Origin: Blastococcus colisei
GTDB taxonomy: Bacteria; Actinomycetota; Actinomycetes; Mycobacteriales; Geodermatophilaceae
Assembly: GCF_006717095.1 (NCBI RefSeq)
Contig: NZ_VFQE01000001.1
Span: 682,001-746,000, forward strand
DNA length: 64,000 nt
Reading direction: 5' to 3'
A program made the position numbers and the translations under genes. Position 1 is the stretch's first letter. Each line of letters begins with the position of its first letter. Positions 42,155 to 55,490 of the stretch are shown piece by piece. Below the pieces are notes generated by a model that had not been told where the DNA came from, made no database searches, and saw only the letters and a list, made by a program, of their open reading frames with translations.

Positions 42155-43425
42155 TCACCCGCGGCACCAAGCTGAAGCTGCTCGCCTTCGTCACCCTGGC
42201 GGTGCTGGGCATGGCCTACCTGGGGTTCAAATACGTCGGCCTCGACCGCGCCCTGCTGGGCGGGGGGTACGAGGTGGCTGCCGACTTCCGCGACTCCGGC
42301 GGCATCTTCGTGAACGCCGAGGTGACCTACCGCGGCGTCGCGGTGGGCCGGGTGACGGACATGGAGCTGGTGGAGGACGGGGTCCGGGTCACGCTGCGGA
42401 TGGACCCCGGTAGCGACCCGATCCCGGCGGACGCCGACGCTGTCGTGGCGACCCGGAGCGCGGTGGGGGAGCAGTACGTCCTCCTGCGACCGCGGAAGGA
42501 GGGCGGGCCGTACCTGGAGGAGGGCGCCATCATCCCGCAGGAGCGCACCAGCATCCCGGTGCCCGTGGAGCAGATGCTGCTCAACATCGACGAGTTCGTC
42601 GGCTCCATCGATCAGGAGAACCTCCGGATCGTCATCGAGGAACTCGGGAGGGCCTTCGAGGGCGCCGGTGAGGACCTGGGCCGCCTCATCGACAACGGCG
42701 ACCTGCTCCTCGCCCGGGCCCAGCAGTCCCTGCCGCAGACGCTGCAGCTGATCACCGACGGGCAGACGGTGCTCGACACGCAGCGCGACAGCCGCTCGGC
42801 GATCCGTCAGTGGGCCGCCGATCTGCGGCTGTTCACCGACACGCTCGTCGAGATGGATCCCGACCTGCGCAGCATCGTCGTCAACGCTCCGGATGCGGGA
42901 GAGGCCCTGGAGGACCTGGTCGAGGGCGCCGGTCCCGGACTGGGGTCACTGGTGCGCAACCTGGACATCCTGAACGGAGTGCAGATACCGCGGCTGGACG
43001 GCATCCGGCAGATGCTGGTCACCTATCCCGACGCGGTCACCGGCGGCTTCACCGTCGTCCGCCGCGACGAGGACGGCGTGCTGCGCTCGCACTTCGGCTT
43101 CGTCCTCAACGCCGGTGAGCCGCACGCGTGCGCGACCGGCTACGTGGCCACCGGGTCGACCCCGAGCCAGGGAGCGGTCGAGAACGTCGACACCGACGCC
43201 ATCGGGTGCGAGGTGGTCAACGGCGTGGACCCGGATCCCGGCGACGGCTACGACGAGAACGGCTCCAACATCCGGGGGGAGCAGAACATCGGCCGGGACG
43301 GCGGGCGGGGCGTCACCACCCCGCAGGAGGAGGTGGAGGGCAGCAGTCCGCTGTCGGCCACGGCGCTCTCCGAGCTGGTGGGTGGGCTGTTGCACGCCAA
43401 TCCGATCGCCACCCTGACGGGTTGA
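42151..43425 (+). CDS. mceF: Mce-family protein, MceF position
   Basis: 424 residues, GTG start at 42151 overlapping the mceE stop. Membrane helix at about 10-28, MCE domain (VAADFRDSGGIFVNAEVTYR, VAVGRVTDMEL, RSAVGEQYVLLRPR), helical segment, then a C-terminal domain with two cysteines (HACATGY, DAIGCEVV). Last of the six MCE proteins. Confidence 0.92.
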   Translation: MITRGTKLKLLAFVTLAVLGMAYLGFKYVGLDRALLGGGYEVAADFRDSGGIFVNAEVTYRGVAVGRVTDMELVEDGVRVTLRMDPGSDPIPADADAVVATRSAVGEQYVLLRPRKEGGPYLEEGAIIPQERTSIPVPVEQMLLNIDEFVGSIDQENLRIVIEELGRAFEGAGEDLGRLIDNGDLLLARAQQSLPQTLQLITDGQTVLDTQRDSRSAIRQWAADLRLFTDTLVEMDPDLRSIVVNAPDAGEALEDLVEGAGPGLGSLVRNLDILNGVQIPRLDGIRQMLVTYPDAVTGGFTVVRRDEDGVLRSHFGFVLNAGEPHACATGYVATGSTPSQGAVENVDTDAIGCEVVNGVDPDPGDGYDENGSNIRGEQNIGRDGGRGVTTPQEEVEGSSPLSATALSELVGGLLHANPIATLTG

Positions 43426-43477
43426 CCTCGGCATGGCCGCTGGCCCCCAGCAGACGACGACAAGGAGAATCGCCCGG

Positions 43478-44134
43478 GTGACGAGCGAAGCGCGGGCACG
43501 TGCCCGGGACGACGAGGTGGCCGTGACTGCCGCCGGTCCCGGCGACGGACCCACTGCAACCACCGACGCCGTCCCCGGTCCATCCGGCGACCGCGAGACG
43601 GCCGGCGGCGCGGGCGACGACCGACGCGACCGGGGCCGGGTCTCCCTCCGGCTCGCGCCGGTGCTCGCGGTCCTGCTCGTCCTGCTCCTGGGCGCGGCGG
43701 CCGTCCTGTGGTTCAGCCGACCCGGCGGATCGCCGGTCCGGACCGGCGACTACGCCGAGGCCCTGCAGGCGGCACGTTCGGGGGTCGTCGACCTCACGTC
43801 GTTCGACTACCTGACGCTGGACGACGACATCGAGCAGGCCCGCAGGGTCACCACCGGTGAGCTGCGCGATGAGTCGGTGGCCCAGCTCGACCAGCGAAGG
43901 CAGGAGATCACCGAACTGCAAGCGGTGGTGAACACCGAGGTCGTCGGCGCCGGGGTGACCCGTGCCGACGGCGAGGACGCCACCGTGCTGCTGGTCATCC
44001 AGTCGACGCAGGAGAGCGCGGCCAGCCCGCAGGCGGAGGTCGTGCGCTACCGCATCGAGGTGACGCTGGAGAAGTCGGACGACCGGTGGCTGCTGTCGGG
44101 GATCAAGGGAACGGAGTCGCCCGGTGATGACTGA
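43478..44134 (+). CDS. Mce-associated membrane protein (first)
   Basis: 218 residues from GTG 43478, chosen because ACAAGGAGAA sits about 10 bases upstream; an in-frame ATG at 43433 has no ribosome site. After ~55 disordered residues comes one membrane helix (LAPVLAVLLVLLLGAAAVLW) and an outside domain of ~130 residues resembling the SnoaL/NTF2-like fold of Mce-associated proteins (ATVLLVIQSTQE...RYRIEVTLEK). Such proteins stabilise Mce complexes in mycobacteria; the role here is inferred from position. Confidence 0.8.
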   Translation: MTSEARARARDDEVAVTAAGPGDGPTATTDAVPGPSGDRETAGGAGDDRRDRGRVSLRLAPVLAVLLVLLLGAAAVLWFSRPGGSPVRTGDYAEALQAARSGVVDLTSFDYLTLDDDIEQARRVTTGELRDESVAQLDQRRQEITELQAVVNTEVVGAGVTRADGEDATVLLVIQSTQESAASPQAEVVRYRIEVTLEKSDDRWLLSGIKGTESPGDD

Positions 44135-44954
44135 CACCCCTGACGACCGCCCACGTCCCACTCCACGGCCCCGTCCCGGTGCCGGCCCCCGCCCGACGCC
44201 GCGTGCCCGGGTCGCCGGCAGCCGCCGCGACCGCGAGGACGGCGCGGACGCCGTCCGTGAATCGGCGCGCCCGGGGTCTGCTCCGCGCTCGGCGGCCGGG
44301 CAGACGGCGAACGGGAGCGCCGCCGGCCGCCCCATGGCTACCGCGCGTCCGAGCACGGCGCGCGATCCGTCGTCCGGTGCGGGCCGAAGGGGAACGTCGA
44401 CCGGAGACAGGAGTACCGGCCGGAGGCTTTCCGCCCTGGTGCTGGTCCTGGCGTTGCTGTGTGCGCTCGCCGCAGCCGGTGCCGGCCTGCTGGCGTGGCA
44501 ACGGCTGAATCCGGCGCACGTCGACGCCGCGATCTTCGCCGCGGCGCGCAGCGGGATCGAGGCCGTCTACGCCTACGACTACGAGGACTCCGAAGGCAGT
44601 GTCGAGGGCAAGCTCGAGGTGCTGACCGGCGACCTCCGTGACCAGTACGAGCGGGACCTGTCCGAGGGCGGGATCATCAGCACCTACGAGCAGGTGTCGG
44701 CGACCACTCGCTACGAGGTGCTCGACGTCGGCCTGCAGCAGGTCAACGAGTCCCAGGACACCGCGACGCTGGTCGTCTTCGGGCAGTACGTCGTCGAGTC
44801 GGTGAACAGCGGCAGCCAGCCGGCCCCGGAGGGGTCGGAGTGCCAGGTGACGCCCAGTGGCGCGCAGTCGTGCACGCAGACGGTGCAGGTCCGGCTCACC
44901 AAGGTGGACGGGAACTGGAGGATCAGCGAGCTGACGCTCCTGACGACCAGCTGA
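44124..44954 (+). CDS. Mce-associated membrane protein (second)
   Basis: 276 residues (GTG 44124 or ATG 44127, with GGAG nearby), overlapping the previous gene by 11 bases. About 100 N-terminal residues are Arg/Pro/Ala-rich and disordered. One membrane helix follows (LSALVLVLALLCALAAAGAG), then a domain similar in layout to the preceding protein, ending VQVRLTKVDGNWRISELTLL. It closes the mce operon, 159 bases before the rpoB promoter candidate. Confidence 0.8.
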   Translation: MMTDTPDDRPRPTPRPRPGAGPRPTPRARVAGSRRDREDGADAVRESARPGSAPRSAAGQTANGSAAGRPMATARPSTARDPSSGAGRRGTSTGDRSTGRRLSALVLVLALLCALAAAGAGLLAWQRLNPAHVDAAIFAAARSGIEAVYAYDYEDSEGSVEGKLEVLTGDLRDQYERDLSEGGIISTYEQVSATTRYEVLDVGLQQVNESQDTATLVVFGQYVVESVNSGSQPAPEGSECQVTPSGAQSCTQTVQVRLTKVDGNWRISELTLLTTS

Positions 44955-45112
44955 GCGAGGCGTCCGTCGGGGCCGGTCGGGAGAAGACGTTCGGCGTGGC
45001 ATTCCGGTGAACCGCCTCCGGCTGGCATCATGGTCGCCGCACGCCCTGCTGCCCCGGCTCGACGGGTCGCGGTCCCCGGGATGTGGCGCCGGTCGCACCG
45101 GCCCTCCCGGCG

Positions 45113-45141
45113 TGGACATCGCGCTCGAGCAGGGGTAAGGT
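45113..45141 (+). promoter_or_regulatory. Promoter upstream of rpoBC
   Basis: TGGACA (45113-45118) and TAAGGT (45136-45141) are spaced by exactly 17 bases, a good fit to the housekeeping sigma consensus of actinobacteria. Transcription from about 45148 leaves a ~190-base leader before the TTG start of rpoB. The rest of the 381-base gap (44955-45335) holds a small hairpin (GCCGGT/ACCGGC near 45087-45101) and no supported gene. Confidence 0.6.
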
Positions 45142-45335
45142 CTCCTGTTGCGCTGCCCTCCTGACTGCCTGCCCGCCGAGACGGGTCACCAGGGGTGCCC
45201 GGGAGCTCTCCGGGACGCCCCGGCGACCACTGCGGACAGAGACGATCGCGGGCAGCCCGCCATTACCGACGACGACCCAGGACGAAACCCGCACAGACCC
45301 GCCCGCACGTCGTGAGGTCCTTGGAAGGACGCATC

Positions 45336-48824
<3,489 letters not shown>

Positions 48825-48913
48825 TCGGCCGCAGGCCGGTCCTCAGGGGCCGGCCTGCGCGCCCACCCATCGATCAGTAATTCCGTAACGAGCCCCGGAA
48901 AGGGGTCATCAAC

Positions 48914-51900
48914 TTGCTGGACGTCAACTTCTTCGACGAGTTGCGCATCGGCCTGGCCACCGGCGACGACATCCGCCAGTGGTCGCACGGTGAGGTGAAG
49001 AAGCCCGAGACCATCAACTACCGGACGCTGCGTCCGGAGAAGGACGGTCTCTTCTGCGAGAAGATCTTCGGTCCCACCCGGGACTGGGAGTGCTACTGCG
49101 GCAAGTACAAGCGGGTCCGGTTCAAGGGCATCATCTGCGAGCGCTGCGGCGTCGAGGTGACCCGCGCCAAGGTCCGCCGTGAGCGCATGGGTCACATCGA
49201 GCTGGCCGCGCCGGTCACCCACATCTGGTTCTTCAAGGGCGTGCCGTCGCGCCTGGGTTACCTGCTCGACCTGGCGCCCAAGGACCTCGAGAAGATCATC
49301 TACTTCGCGGCCTACCTGATCACCACGGTGGACGACGAGGCGCGGCACCGCGACCTGCCGACCATCGAGGCCGAGATCAGCGCGGAGAAGTCCAACCTCG
49401 AGGGCCAGCGTGACGCCAACGTCGAGGCCCGTCAGCAGAAGCTCGAGGCCGACCTGGCCGAGCTCGAGGCGGAGGGCGCCAAGTCCGACGTCCGCCGCAA
49501 GGTGCGCGAGGGCGGCGAGCGCGAGATGCGCCAGCTGCGCGACCGCTCGCAGCGGGAGATCGACCGCCTCGAGGAGGTGCTCGACACCTTCCGCAAGCTC
49601 GAGGTCAAGCAGCTCATCGCCGACGAGGGCCTCTACCGCGAGCTGCGCGACCGCTTCGGTGAGTACTTCGAGGGCGGCATGGGTGCCGCGGCGCTGCAGA
49701 AGCTGCTCGCCGACTTCGACCTCGACGCCGAGGCCGTCTCGCTGCGCGAGACCATCCGCAGCGGCAAGGGCCAGCGCAAGCTGCGTGCCCTCAAGCGGCT
49801 GAAGGTCGTCGCGGCGTTCCAGCAGACCCGCAACTCGCCCATGGGCATGGTGCTGGACTGCGTCCCGGTCATCCCGCCGGACCTGCGCCCGATGGTGCAG
49901 CTCGACGGTGGCCGCTTCGCGACCAGCGACATGAACGACCTGTACCGCCGCGTGATCAACCGGAACAACCGGCTGAAGCGCCTGCTCGACCTCGGGGCGC
50001 CCGAGATCATCGTGAACAACGAGAAGCGGATGCTCCAGGAGTCCGTGGACGCGCTGTTCGACAACGGCCGTCGCGGTCGGCCGGTCACCGGCCCGGGCAA
50101 CCGCCCGCTGAAGTCCCTGAGCGACCTGCTCAAGGGCAAGCAGGGCCGGTTCCGCCAGAACCTGCTGGGCAAGCGCGTCGACTACTCCGGCCGTTCGGTC
50201 ATCGTCGTCGGCCCGCAGCTGAAGCTGCACCAGTGCGGCCTGCCCAAGCAGATGGCGCTGGAGCTGTTCAAGCCCTTCGTCATGAAGCGGCTGGTCGACC
50301 TCAACCACGCGCAGAACATCAAGTCAGCCAAGCGGATGGTGGAGCGCGCGCGTCCCGTGGTCTGGGACGTGCTGGAGGAGGTCATCACCGAGCACCCGGT
50401 GCTGCTCAACCGGGCGCCGACGCTGCACCGCCTGGGCATCCAGGCCTTCGAGCCGCAGCTGGTCGAGGGCAAGGCCATCCAGATCCACCCGCTCGTCTGC
50501 ACCGCGTTCAACGCGGACTTCGACGGCGACCAGATGGCGGTGCACCTGCCGCTGTCGGCCGAGGCGCAGGCCGAGGCGCGGATCCTGATGCTGTCCAGCA
50601 ACAACATCCTGAGCCCGGCCGACGGTCGCCCGATCACCGCGCCGACCCAGGACATGGTGCTGGGCCTGTACCACCTGACGACCCTCGTGGCGTCGCCGGC
50701 CGAGGCCGACGGCGGTCAGCCGCAGTCGTTCTCGTCGACCGCCGAGGCGATCATGGCGTACGACAAGGGTGCGCTGGGTCTGCAGGACCGGGCGCTGATC
50801 CGCCTCGACGAGGTGTTCGGCGTCGACAACGGCGCGGTCAACGAGCCGTGGGAGCAGCCGGAGGACTGGACGCCGGGTGCCCCCGCGACCGTGCTCACCA
50901 GCCTCGGCCGCGTCCTCTTCAACGAGGCCCTGCCGGAGGACTACCGCTTCGTCAACTACCAGGTGCCCAAGAAGGAGCTCGGGGCGATCGTCAACGACCT
51001 CGCCGAGCGCTACCCCAAGGTGCAGGTCGCGGCGACGCTGGACGCGCTGAAGTCCGCCGGGTTCCACTGGGCGACCCGGGCCGGCATCACGATCGCCATC
51101 GACGACGTCGTCACGCCGCCGTCGAAGCAGGCGATCCTGGACCGGCACGAGGACGAGGCCGCCAAGATCGAGCGCCAGTACGAGCGCGGTGTCATCACCG
51201 ACACCGAGCGTCGTGGGGAGCTCATCGAGATCTGGACCCGCGCGCGGGCCGAGGTCAGCCAGGCGATGGTGGACAACTTCCCGACCACCAACCCGGTCTG
51301 GGTCATGGTCAACTCGGGCGCCCGAGGCAACATGATGCAGATCAGCCAGATCGCCGGTATGCGCGGTCTGGTCGCCAACCCGAAGGGCGAGATCATCCCG
51401 CGGCCGATCAAGGCCAACTTCCGGGAGGGTCTGTCCGTGCTGGAGTACTTCATCTCCACGCACGGTGCCCGCAAGGGTCTGGCCGACACGGCGCTCCGTA
51501 CCGCGGACTCCGGGTACCTCACCCGCCGGCTGGTCGACGTCTCGCAGGACGTCATCATCCGCGAGGAGGACTGCGGCACCGACCGCGGCGTGCTCATGCC
51601 GATCGGCACGGTCGTCGACGGCGTGGTCACCCGTGACCCGCACGTGGAAACCAGCGTCTACGCCCGCGCCCTGGCCGCCGACGTGGTGGCCGAGGACGGG
51701 ACGGTCATCGGACAGGCGAACTCCGACCTGGGCGACGTCCTGATCCAGACGCTGATCGACGCGCAGGTGTCCGAGGTCAAGGTCCGCTGCGTGCTCACCT
51801 GCGAGTCCCTGCTGGGGACCTGCGCCACCTGCTACGGCCGGTCGCTCGCGACCGGCAAGCTCGTGGACGTCGGCGAGGCGGTCGGCATCATCGCCGCCCA

Positions 51901-52819
51901 GTCGATCGGTGAGCCCGGTACCCAGCTGACGATGCGCACCTTCCACACCGGTGGCGTCGCGGGTGAGGACATCACCCACGGTCTGCCGCGTGTGGTGGAG
52001 CTCTTCGAGGCCCGCGTGCCCAAGGGCAAGGCGCCGATCGCCGAGCTGGCCGGCTCGATCCGGATCGAGGACGGCGAGCAGTTCCGCAAGCTCACCATCA
52101 CCCCGGACGACGGCTCCGACGAGGTCGTCTACGACAAGCTGTCGCGTCGCTCGCGGCTGCGGGTCGAGGACGGCGCCCACGTCGAGGTCGGCGAGCAGCT
52201 CACCGAGGGTGCGGTCGACCCACACGAGGTGCTGCGGATCATGGGTCCGCGCGAGGTGCAGCTGCACCTGGTCCGCGAGGTCCAGGAGGTCTACCGGTCG
52301 CAGGGTGTGTCGATCCACGACAAGCACATCGAGGTGATCATCCGCCAGATGCTGAAGCGGGTGACCATCATCGACTCGGGTGCGACGGAGTTCCTGCCCG
52401 GTGCGCTGGTCGAGCGGACGCTGTTCGAGACCGAGAACCGTCGCGTCGTCGCCGAGGGCGGCGAGCCGGCCTCGGCCCGTCCGGTGCTCATGGGCATCAC
52501 CAAGGCCTCGCTCGCGACCGAGTCGTGGCTGTCGGCCGCCTCCTTCCAGGAGACGACCAAGGTACTCACCGACGCCGCGATCCAGGGCAAGAGCGACAGC
52601 CTGCTCGGACTCAAGGAGAACGTGATCATCGGAAAGCTGATCCCGGCGGGTACGGGCATCAGCCGCTACCGGAACATCACGGTCGAGCCGACCGAGGAGG
52701 CGCGCGCCGCCGTCTACACGATGGCCGGCTACGACGACGGGCAGTACTACAGCCCGGACGTCTTCGGTCAGGGCTCCGGCGAGGCCGTGCGCCTCGAGGA
52801 GTACGACTGGCGGGGCTGA
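48914..52819 (+). CDS. rpoC: DNA-directed RNA polymerase subunit beta'
   Basis: 1301 residues, TTG start 48914 ([15 protein letters not shown]). The N-terminal zinc site has Cys 60, 62, 75 and 78. The catalytic Mg motif [12 protein letters not shown] begins at Asn 533 (Asp 535, 537, 539). The second zinc site uses Cys 887, 963, 970 and 973 ([12 protein letters not shown]). Residues ~150-240 are the charged coiled region of actinobacterial beta' ([15 protein letters not shown]). It lies 89 bases after rpoB and is followed at once by a perfect terminator hairpin. Confidence 0.97.
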   Translation: MLDVNFFDELRIGLATGDDIRQWSHGEVKKPETINYRTLRPEKDGLFCEKIFGPTRDWECYCGKYKRVRFKGIICERCGVEVTRAKVRRERMGHIELAAPVTHIWFFKGVPSRLGYLLDLAPKDLEKIIYFAAYLITTVDDEARHRDLPTIEAEISAEKSNLEGQRDANVEARQQKLEADLAELEAEGAKSDVRRKVREGGEREMRQLRDRSQREIDRLEEVLDTFRKLEVKQLIADEGLYRELRDRFGEYFEGGMGAAALQKLLADFDLDAEAVSLRETIRSGKGQRKLRALKRLKVVAAFQQTRNSPMGMVLDCVPVIPPDLRPMVQLDGGRFATSDMNDLYRRVINRNNRLKRLLDLGAPEIIVNNEKRMLQESVDALFDNGRRGRPVTGPGNRPLKSLSDLLKGKQGRFRQNLLGKRVDYSGRSVIVVGPQLKLHQCGLPKQMALELFKPFVMKRLVDLNHAQNIKSAKRMVERARPVVWDVLEEVITEHPVLLNRAPTLHRLGIQAFEPQLVEGKAIQIHPLVCTAFNADFDGDQMAVHLPLSAEAQAEARILMLSSNNILSPADGRPITAPTQDMVLGLYHLTTLVASPAEADGGQPQSFSSTAEAIMAYDKGALGLQDRALIRLDEVFGVDNGAVNEPWEQPEDWTPGAPATVLTSLGRVLFNEALPEDYRFVNYQVPKKELGAIVNDLAERYPKVQVAATLDALKSAGFHWATRAGITIAIDDVVTPPSKQAILDRHEDEAAKIERQYERGVITDTERRGELIEIWTRARAEVSQAMVDNFPTTNPVWVMVNSGARGNMMQISQIAGMRGLVANPKGEIIPRPIKANFREGLSVLEYFISTHGARKGLADTALRTADSGYLTRRLVDVSQDVIIREEDCGTDRGVLMPIGTVVDGVVTRDPHVETSVYARALAADVVAEDGTVIGQANSDLGDVLIQTLIDAQVSEVKVRCVLTCESLLGTCATCYGRSLATGKLVDVGEAVGIIAAQSIGEPGTQLTMRTFHTGGVAGEDITHGLPRVVELFEARVPKGKAPIAELAGSIRIEDGEQFRKLTITPDDGSDEVVYDKLSRRSRLRVEDGAHVEVGEQLTEGAVDPHEVLRIMGPREVQLHLVREVQEVYRSQGVSIHDKHIEVIIRQMLKRVTIIDSGATEFLPGALVERTLFETENRRVVAEGGEPASARPVLMGITKASLATESWLSAASFQETTKVLTDAAIQGKSDSLLGLKENVIIGKLIPAGTGISRYRNITVEPTEEARAAVYTMAGYDDGQYYSPDVFGQGSGEAVRLEEYDWRG

Positions 52820-52834
52820 TCCCCGGTAGGTGAT

Positions 52835-52872
52835 GAGAGGGCCCCGCAGGCGACCGCCTGCGGGGCCCTCTC
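52835..52872 (+). terminator. Perfect 17-bp terminator hairpin after rpoC
   Basis: The 17 bases GAGAGGGCCCCGCAGGC (52835-52851) are exactly complementary to 52856-52872 over a GACC loop. It starts 15 bases after the rpoC stop and lies just before the IS30-like insertion, so the insertion should not affect rpoBC termination. Confidence 0.85.
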
Positions 52873-52905
52873 GCGTCCCCCGTGCCCGGCGATGATCAGC
52901 TCACC

Positions 52906-54150
52906 CGGGCTCAGTGGGTGGTCGCAACACCCCTGAGCTGACCTGGGGGTCGGGGCATGGCGGAGACGGCGGAGCTGCAGCACCTGCGGCGGGCGTTCTG
53001 GCGAGGTATTCGCGACGGGCGGGCCACGGTGGCGGCGGCGAAGCAGGCCGGTGTGTCGCAGGCCCGTGGGTTCCGGTGGTTCCGCGAGTGTGGCGGGGTG
53101 TCACCTGTCGAACTGAGTGAGCCGAAGGGCCGGTATCTGAGCCTGCCCGAGCGGGAGGAGATCGCCTGCGCGCTGGAGCGGGGGGAGGGGGTGCGGGCCA
53201 TCGCCCGGGGGCTTGATCGTGATGCGGGCACGATCAGTCGGGAGATCCGCCGCAACCGTCCGCCGGGCAGGCCGTATCGCGCCGTGCCGGCGCAGGCCGC
53301 GGCCGAGCAGCGGGCGCGCCGCCCGAAGCGGCACAAGCTCGCTCACCTGCCGCTGCGCGACCATGTGCAGGCCTGGCTGGAGGACAAGTGGTCACCGCAG
53401 GCGATCGCGGCCCGGCTGCGGCTGGACTTCGGTGACGATGAGGCGATGCAGGTCTCCCACGAGACGATCTACCGGTCGCTGTTCATCCAGGGCCGCGGGG
53501 AGCTGAGCCGGGAGCTGACCAAGCACCTGCGCACCGGCCGGGCGCTGCGCAAGCCGCGTAAGCGGGTGGACGGTCGGTCCGATCCCGACCGCCGTATCCC
53601 GGACAAGATCTCCATCCGGGAGCGGCCGGGCGACGCCGATGACCGCGCCGTGCCCGGGCACTGGGAGGGCGACTTCCTGATGGGCAAGAACAACCGCTCC
53701 GCGGTGGGCACCCTGGTCGAGCGCTCGACTCGGTTCACCATCCTGCTGCACCTGCCCGGCCCGCACGACCTGCTCGCCTTCCACGACGCCGTGGTGGCCG
53801 CGATGGGCGGGCTTCCGGCGGAGTTGCGCCGCTCGCTGGCCTGGGACCAGGGCCTGGAAATGCGCAACCACAAGCAGATCAGCATCGCCGCCGACCTGCC
53901 GATCTACTTCTGCGATCCGCACTCGCCCTGGCAGCGCGGCACCAACGAGAACACCAACGGCCTGCTGCGCCAGTACCTGCCCAAGGGCACCGACCTCTCG
54001 GTGCACAGTCCCGCAGACCTCGCCGCCATCGCGGCCTCACTCAACGGCCGGCCCCGCAAGGTCCTCGGCTGGCTCAAGCCCGACGAGGTCATCGGCCCAC
54101 TATTGTCGGGCCATCAATCCACGGGTGTTGCGACCGCTCCGTGAATCCGC
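52906..54150 (+). mobile_element. IS30-family insertion sequence
   Basis: About 1.24 kb containing a single transposase gene. GGTCGCAACACCC at 52920-52932 is exactly inverted as GGGTGTTGCGACC at 54123-54135, and imperfect similarity extends another ~14 bases outward on both sides, giving terminal inverted repeats of about 27 bp. The right repeat overlaps the end of the transposase gene. CTCACC flanks the element on both sides (52900-52905 and 54151-54156), a possible 6-bp target duplication, although 2-4 bp is more usual for the family. The exact ends are uncertain by a base or two. The element looks intact. Confidence 0.82.
52957..54144 (+). CDS. IS30-family transposase
   Basis: 395 residues, ATG 52957 after GGGGGTCGGGGC. 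An N-terminal helix-turn-helix region (FWRGIRDGRATVAAAKQAGV) is followed by the IS30-type second HTH (YLSLPEREEIACALERGEGV then TISREIRRNRPPG). The DDE catalytic domain has Asp 239 (GHWEGDFLMG), Asp 297 (WDQGLEM) and Glu 331 (GTNENTNGLLRQYLPKGTDL), with 33 residues between the second Asp and the Glu, the family's standard spacing. No frameshift or truncation, so it may be active. The stop TGA lies within the right inverted repeat. Confidence 0.93.
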   Translation: MAETAELQHLRRAFWRGIRDGRATVAAAKQAGVSQARGFRWFRECGGVSPVELSEPKGRYLSLPEREEIACALERGEGVRAIARGLDRDAGTISREIRRNRPPGRPYRAVPAQAAAEQRARRPKRHKLAHLPLRDHVQAWLEDKWSPQAIAARLRLDFGDDEAMQVSHETIYRSLFIQGRGELSRELTKHLRTGRALRKPRKRVDGRSDPDRRIPDKISIRERPGDADDRAVPGHWEGDFLMGKNNRSAVGTLVERSTRFTILLHLPGPHDLLAFHDAVVAAMGGLPAELRRSLAWDQGLEMRNHKQISIAADLPIYFCDPHSPWQRGTNENTNGLLRQYLPKGTDLSVHSPADLAAIAASLNGRPRKVLGWLKPDEVIGPLLSGHQSTGVATAP

Positions 54151-54203
54151 CTCACCTGATCGTCAGGGGTCCTACCTCGCGGTCGACGGTGAGGGAGGAC
54201 CCC
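54151..54203. repeat. Dispersed palindromic repeat, copy split by the IS30-like element
   Basis: From 54154 to 54203, 47 of 50 bases match the repeat after rplA (31532-31581). It includes the 38-bp palindrome (54166-54203) centred on GTCGAC, here with an extra central mismatch. The left part of the repeat is missing on this side, but GATGATCAGCTCACC is found at the other end of the insertion (52891-52905), matching the start of the intact copy. Immediately downstream GACGGTGAGGGTGGAC repeats part of the element imperfectly. Confidence 0.82.
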
Positions 54204-54231
54204 GGACGGTGAGGGTGGACGGCGAGCGGGT

Positions 54232-54327
54232 CAGGCGTCGGCGCTTCCCGACGATCTCCTGCAGCGCCCGGACGTGAGCGGCGTAGGCACGCCTGCCCTC
54301 CGGGGTGGGGGAGAACCAGAGCCTCAC
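54232..54327 (-). pseudogene. Remnant of a winged-helix regulator C-terminus
   Basis: Read on the minus strand, one frame gives RLWFSPTPEGRRAYAAHVRA followed by LQEIVGK, which resembles the last ~30 residues of small winged-helix (MarR/ArsR-like) regulators where an 'LTPEGR..' segment precedes the final helix. There is no start, no helix-turn-helix and no stop at the expected place; the frame runs into the palindromic repeat. I read it as a fragment left by rearrangement, with low certainty. The remaining bases of 54204-54366 show nothing else. Confidence 0.35.
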
Positions 54328-54366
54328 CCCACACGGCAGTTGCGATCCCGGGGGAGTCGCGCACCC

Positions 54367-55407
54367 TCAGCCGGCGAGGCGCTTCATGGTCTCCACGGTC
54401 CTCAGGCGGCCCTCGCGGCTGCCGTCCATGGGCTGGAGCATGAGCGTGGTCACGCCGGCCCCGGCGAACGCCGCGATCCGCTCGGCGACGTAGCCCTCGG
54501 ACCCGATCAGCGACGAGGCCCTCACCAGCTCGAGGGGGACGGCGGCCGCGGCCTCGTCCTTCTTGCCGTCGAGGTAGAGGTCCTGGATGGTCTTCGCCTC
54601 CGCCTCGTAGCCGTAGCGGACGGCGAGGTCGTTGTAGAAGTTCTTGCCGCGCGCGCCCATCCCGCCGATGTAGAGCGCCAGCGCCGGCCGCACGAACTCC
54701 AGCAGGGGCTCGACGTCGTCGCCGATCGCCACGGGCACGCCGGTGATGACCTGCAGCTCGCCCAGCGCCGGGTCGCGCCTGGCCTTGCCGGCGGCCAGCG
54801 AATCACCCCACACCGAGGAGGCCTTCTCGGGCACGAAGAAGATCGGCTCCCACGCCTCGGCGATCTCGGCCGCCAGTTCGACGTTCTTCGGGCCGAGGGC
54901 GGCCAGCATGACCGGGATCCGCTCCCGGACCGGGGTGTTGATCAGCTTGAGCGGCTTGCCCAGCCCGGTGCCCTGCTCGGCCGGCAGGGGGACGGTGTAC
55001 TTCTTGCCCTCGTGGGCCAGCCGCTCGCGGCGCCACACCTGGCGGCAGATCTCCACGATCTCGCGGGTGCGCTGGAGGGGGGCGTCGTAGGGGACGCCGT
55101 GCCAGCCCTCGATGACCTGCGGGCCGGAGGCGCCCAGACCGAGGGTGAACCGGCCCCCGGAGACGAAGTCCAGGCCGGCCGCGGTCATCGCGGTGAGCGC
55201 GGGAGTGCGGCTGTAGATCGGGAAGATGGCGCTCAGCAGCTCGACCCGCTCGGTCACCGCCGCCAGGTAGCCCAGCTGGCTGACGGCGTCGAACGTGTAG
55301 ACCTCGGCCACCGCCGCGAGGTCGAGCCCCGCGGACTCGAGGTCGCGGATCTCGGCCGCCGTCTCCTGGAACCCACCGCTGTAACTGGCCTGGATGCCGA
55401 TCCGCAC
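54367..55407 (-). CDS. LLM-class (probably F420-dependent) oxidoreductase
   Basis: 346 residues, luciferase-like TIM barrel. Starting at GTG 55407 (VRIGIQASYSGGFQETAAEI), which has GAGGGA six bases upstream. Landmarks: LDLAAVAEVYTFDAVSQLGY, YSRTPALTAMTAAGLDFVSG, GRFTLGLGASGPQVIEGWHG with the phosphate-binding glycines, and RIPVMLAALGPKNVELAAEI. This layout belongs to the F420-using subfamily common in actinobacteria; the natural substrate is not predictable. It stands alone on the minus strand. Confidence 0.85.
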   Translation of the reverse strand: MRIGIQASYSGGFQETAAEIRDLESAGLDLAAVAEVYTFDAVSQLGYLAAVTERVELLSAIFPIYSRTPALTAMTAAGLDFVSGGRFTLGLGASGPQVIEGWHGVPYDAPLQRTREIVEICRQVWRRERLAHEGKKYTVPLPAEQGTGLGKPLKLINTPVRERIPVMLAALGPKNVELAAEIAEAWEPIFFVPEKASSVWGDSLAAGKARRDPALGELQVITGVPVAIGDDVEPLLEFVRPALALYIGGMGARGKNFYNDLAVRYGYEAEAKTIQDLYLDGKKDEAAAAVPLELVRASSLIGSEGYVAERIAAFAGAGVTTLMLQPMDGSREGRLRTVETMKRLAG

Positions 55408-55490
55408 GTGCACTCCCTCGGTCGCGGCCCCCTCGTCGGCGCCACCGCGCACGCTATCGGCTGCGCCCTGTCGGGCGTCTCGGAGCCGGC

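Noticed and set aside
43433-43477. ATG 43433 as the start of the first Mce-associated protein
   Set aside because: No ribosome site, while GTG 43478 follows AAGGAGAA at good spacing. The longer form cannot be fully excluded.
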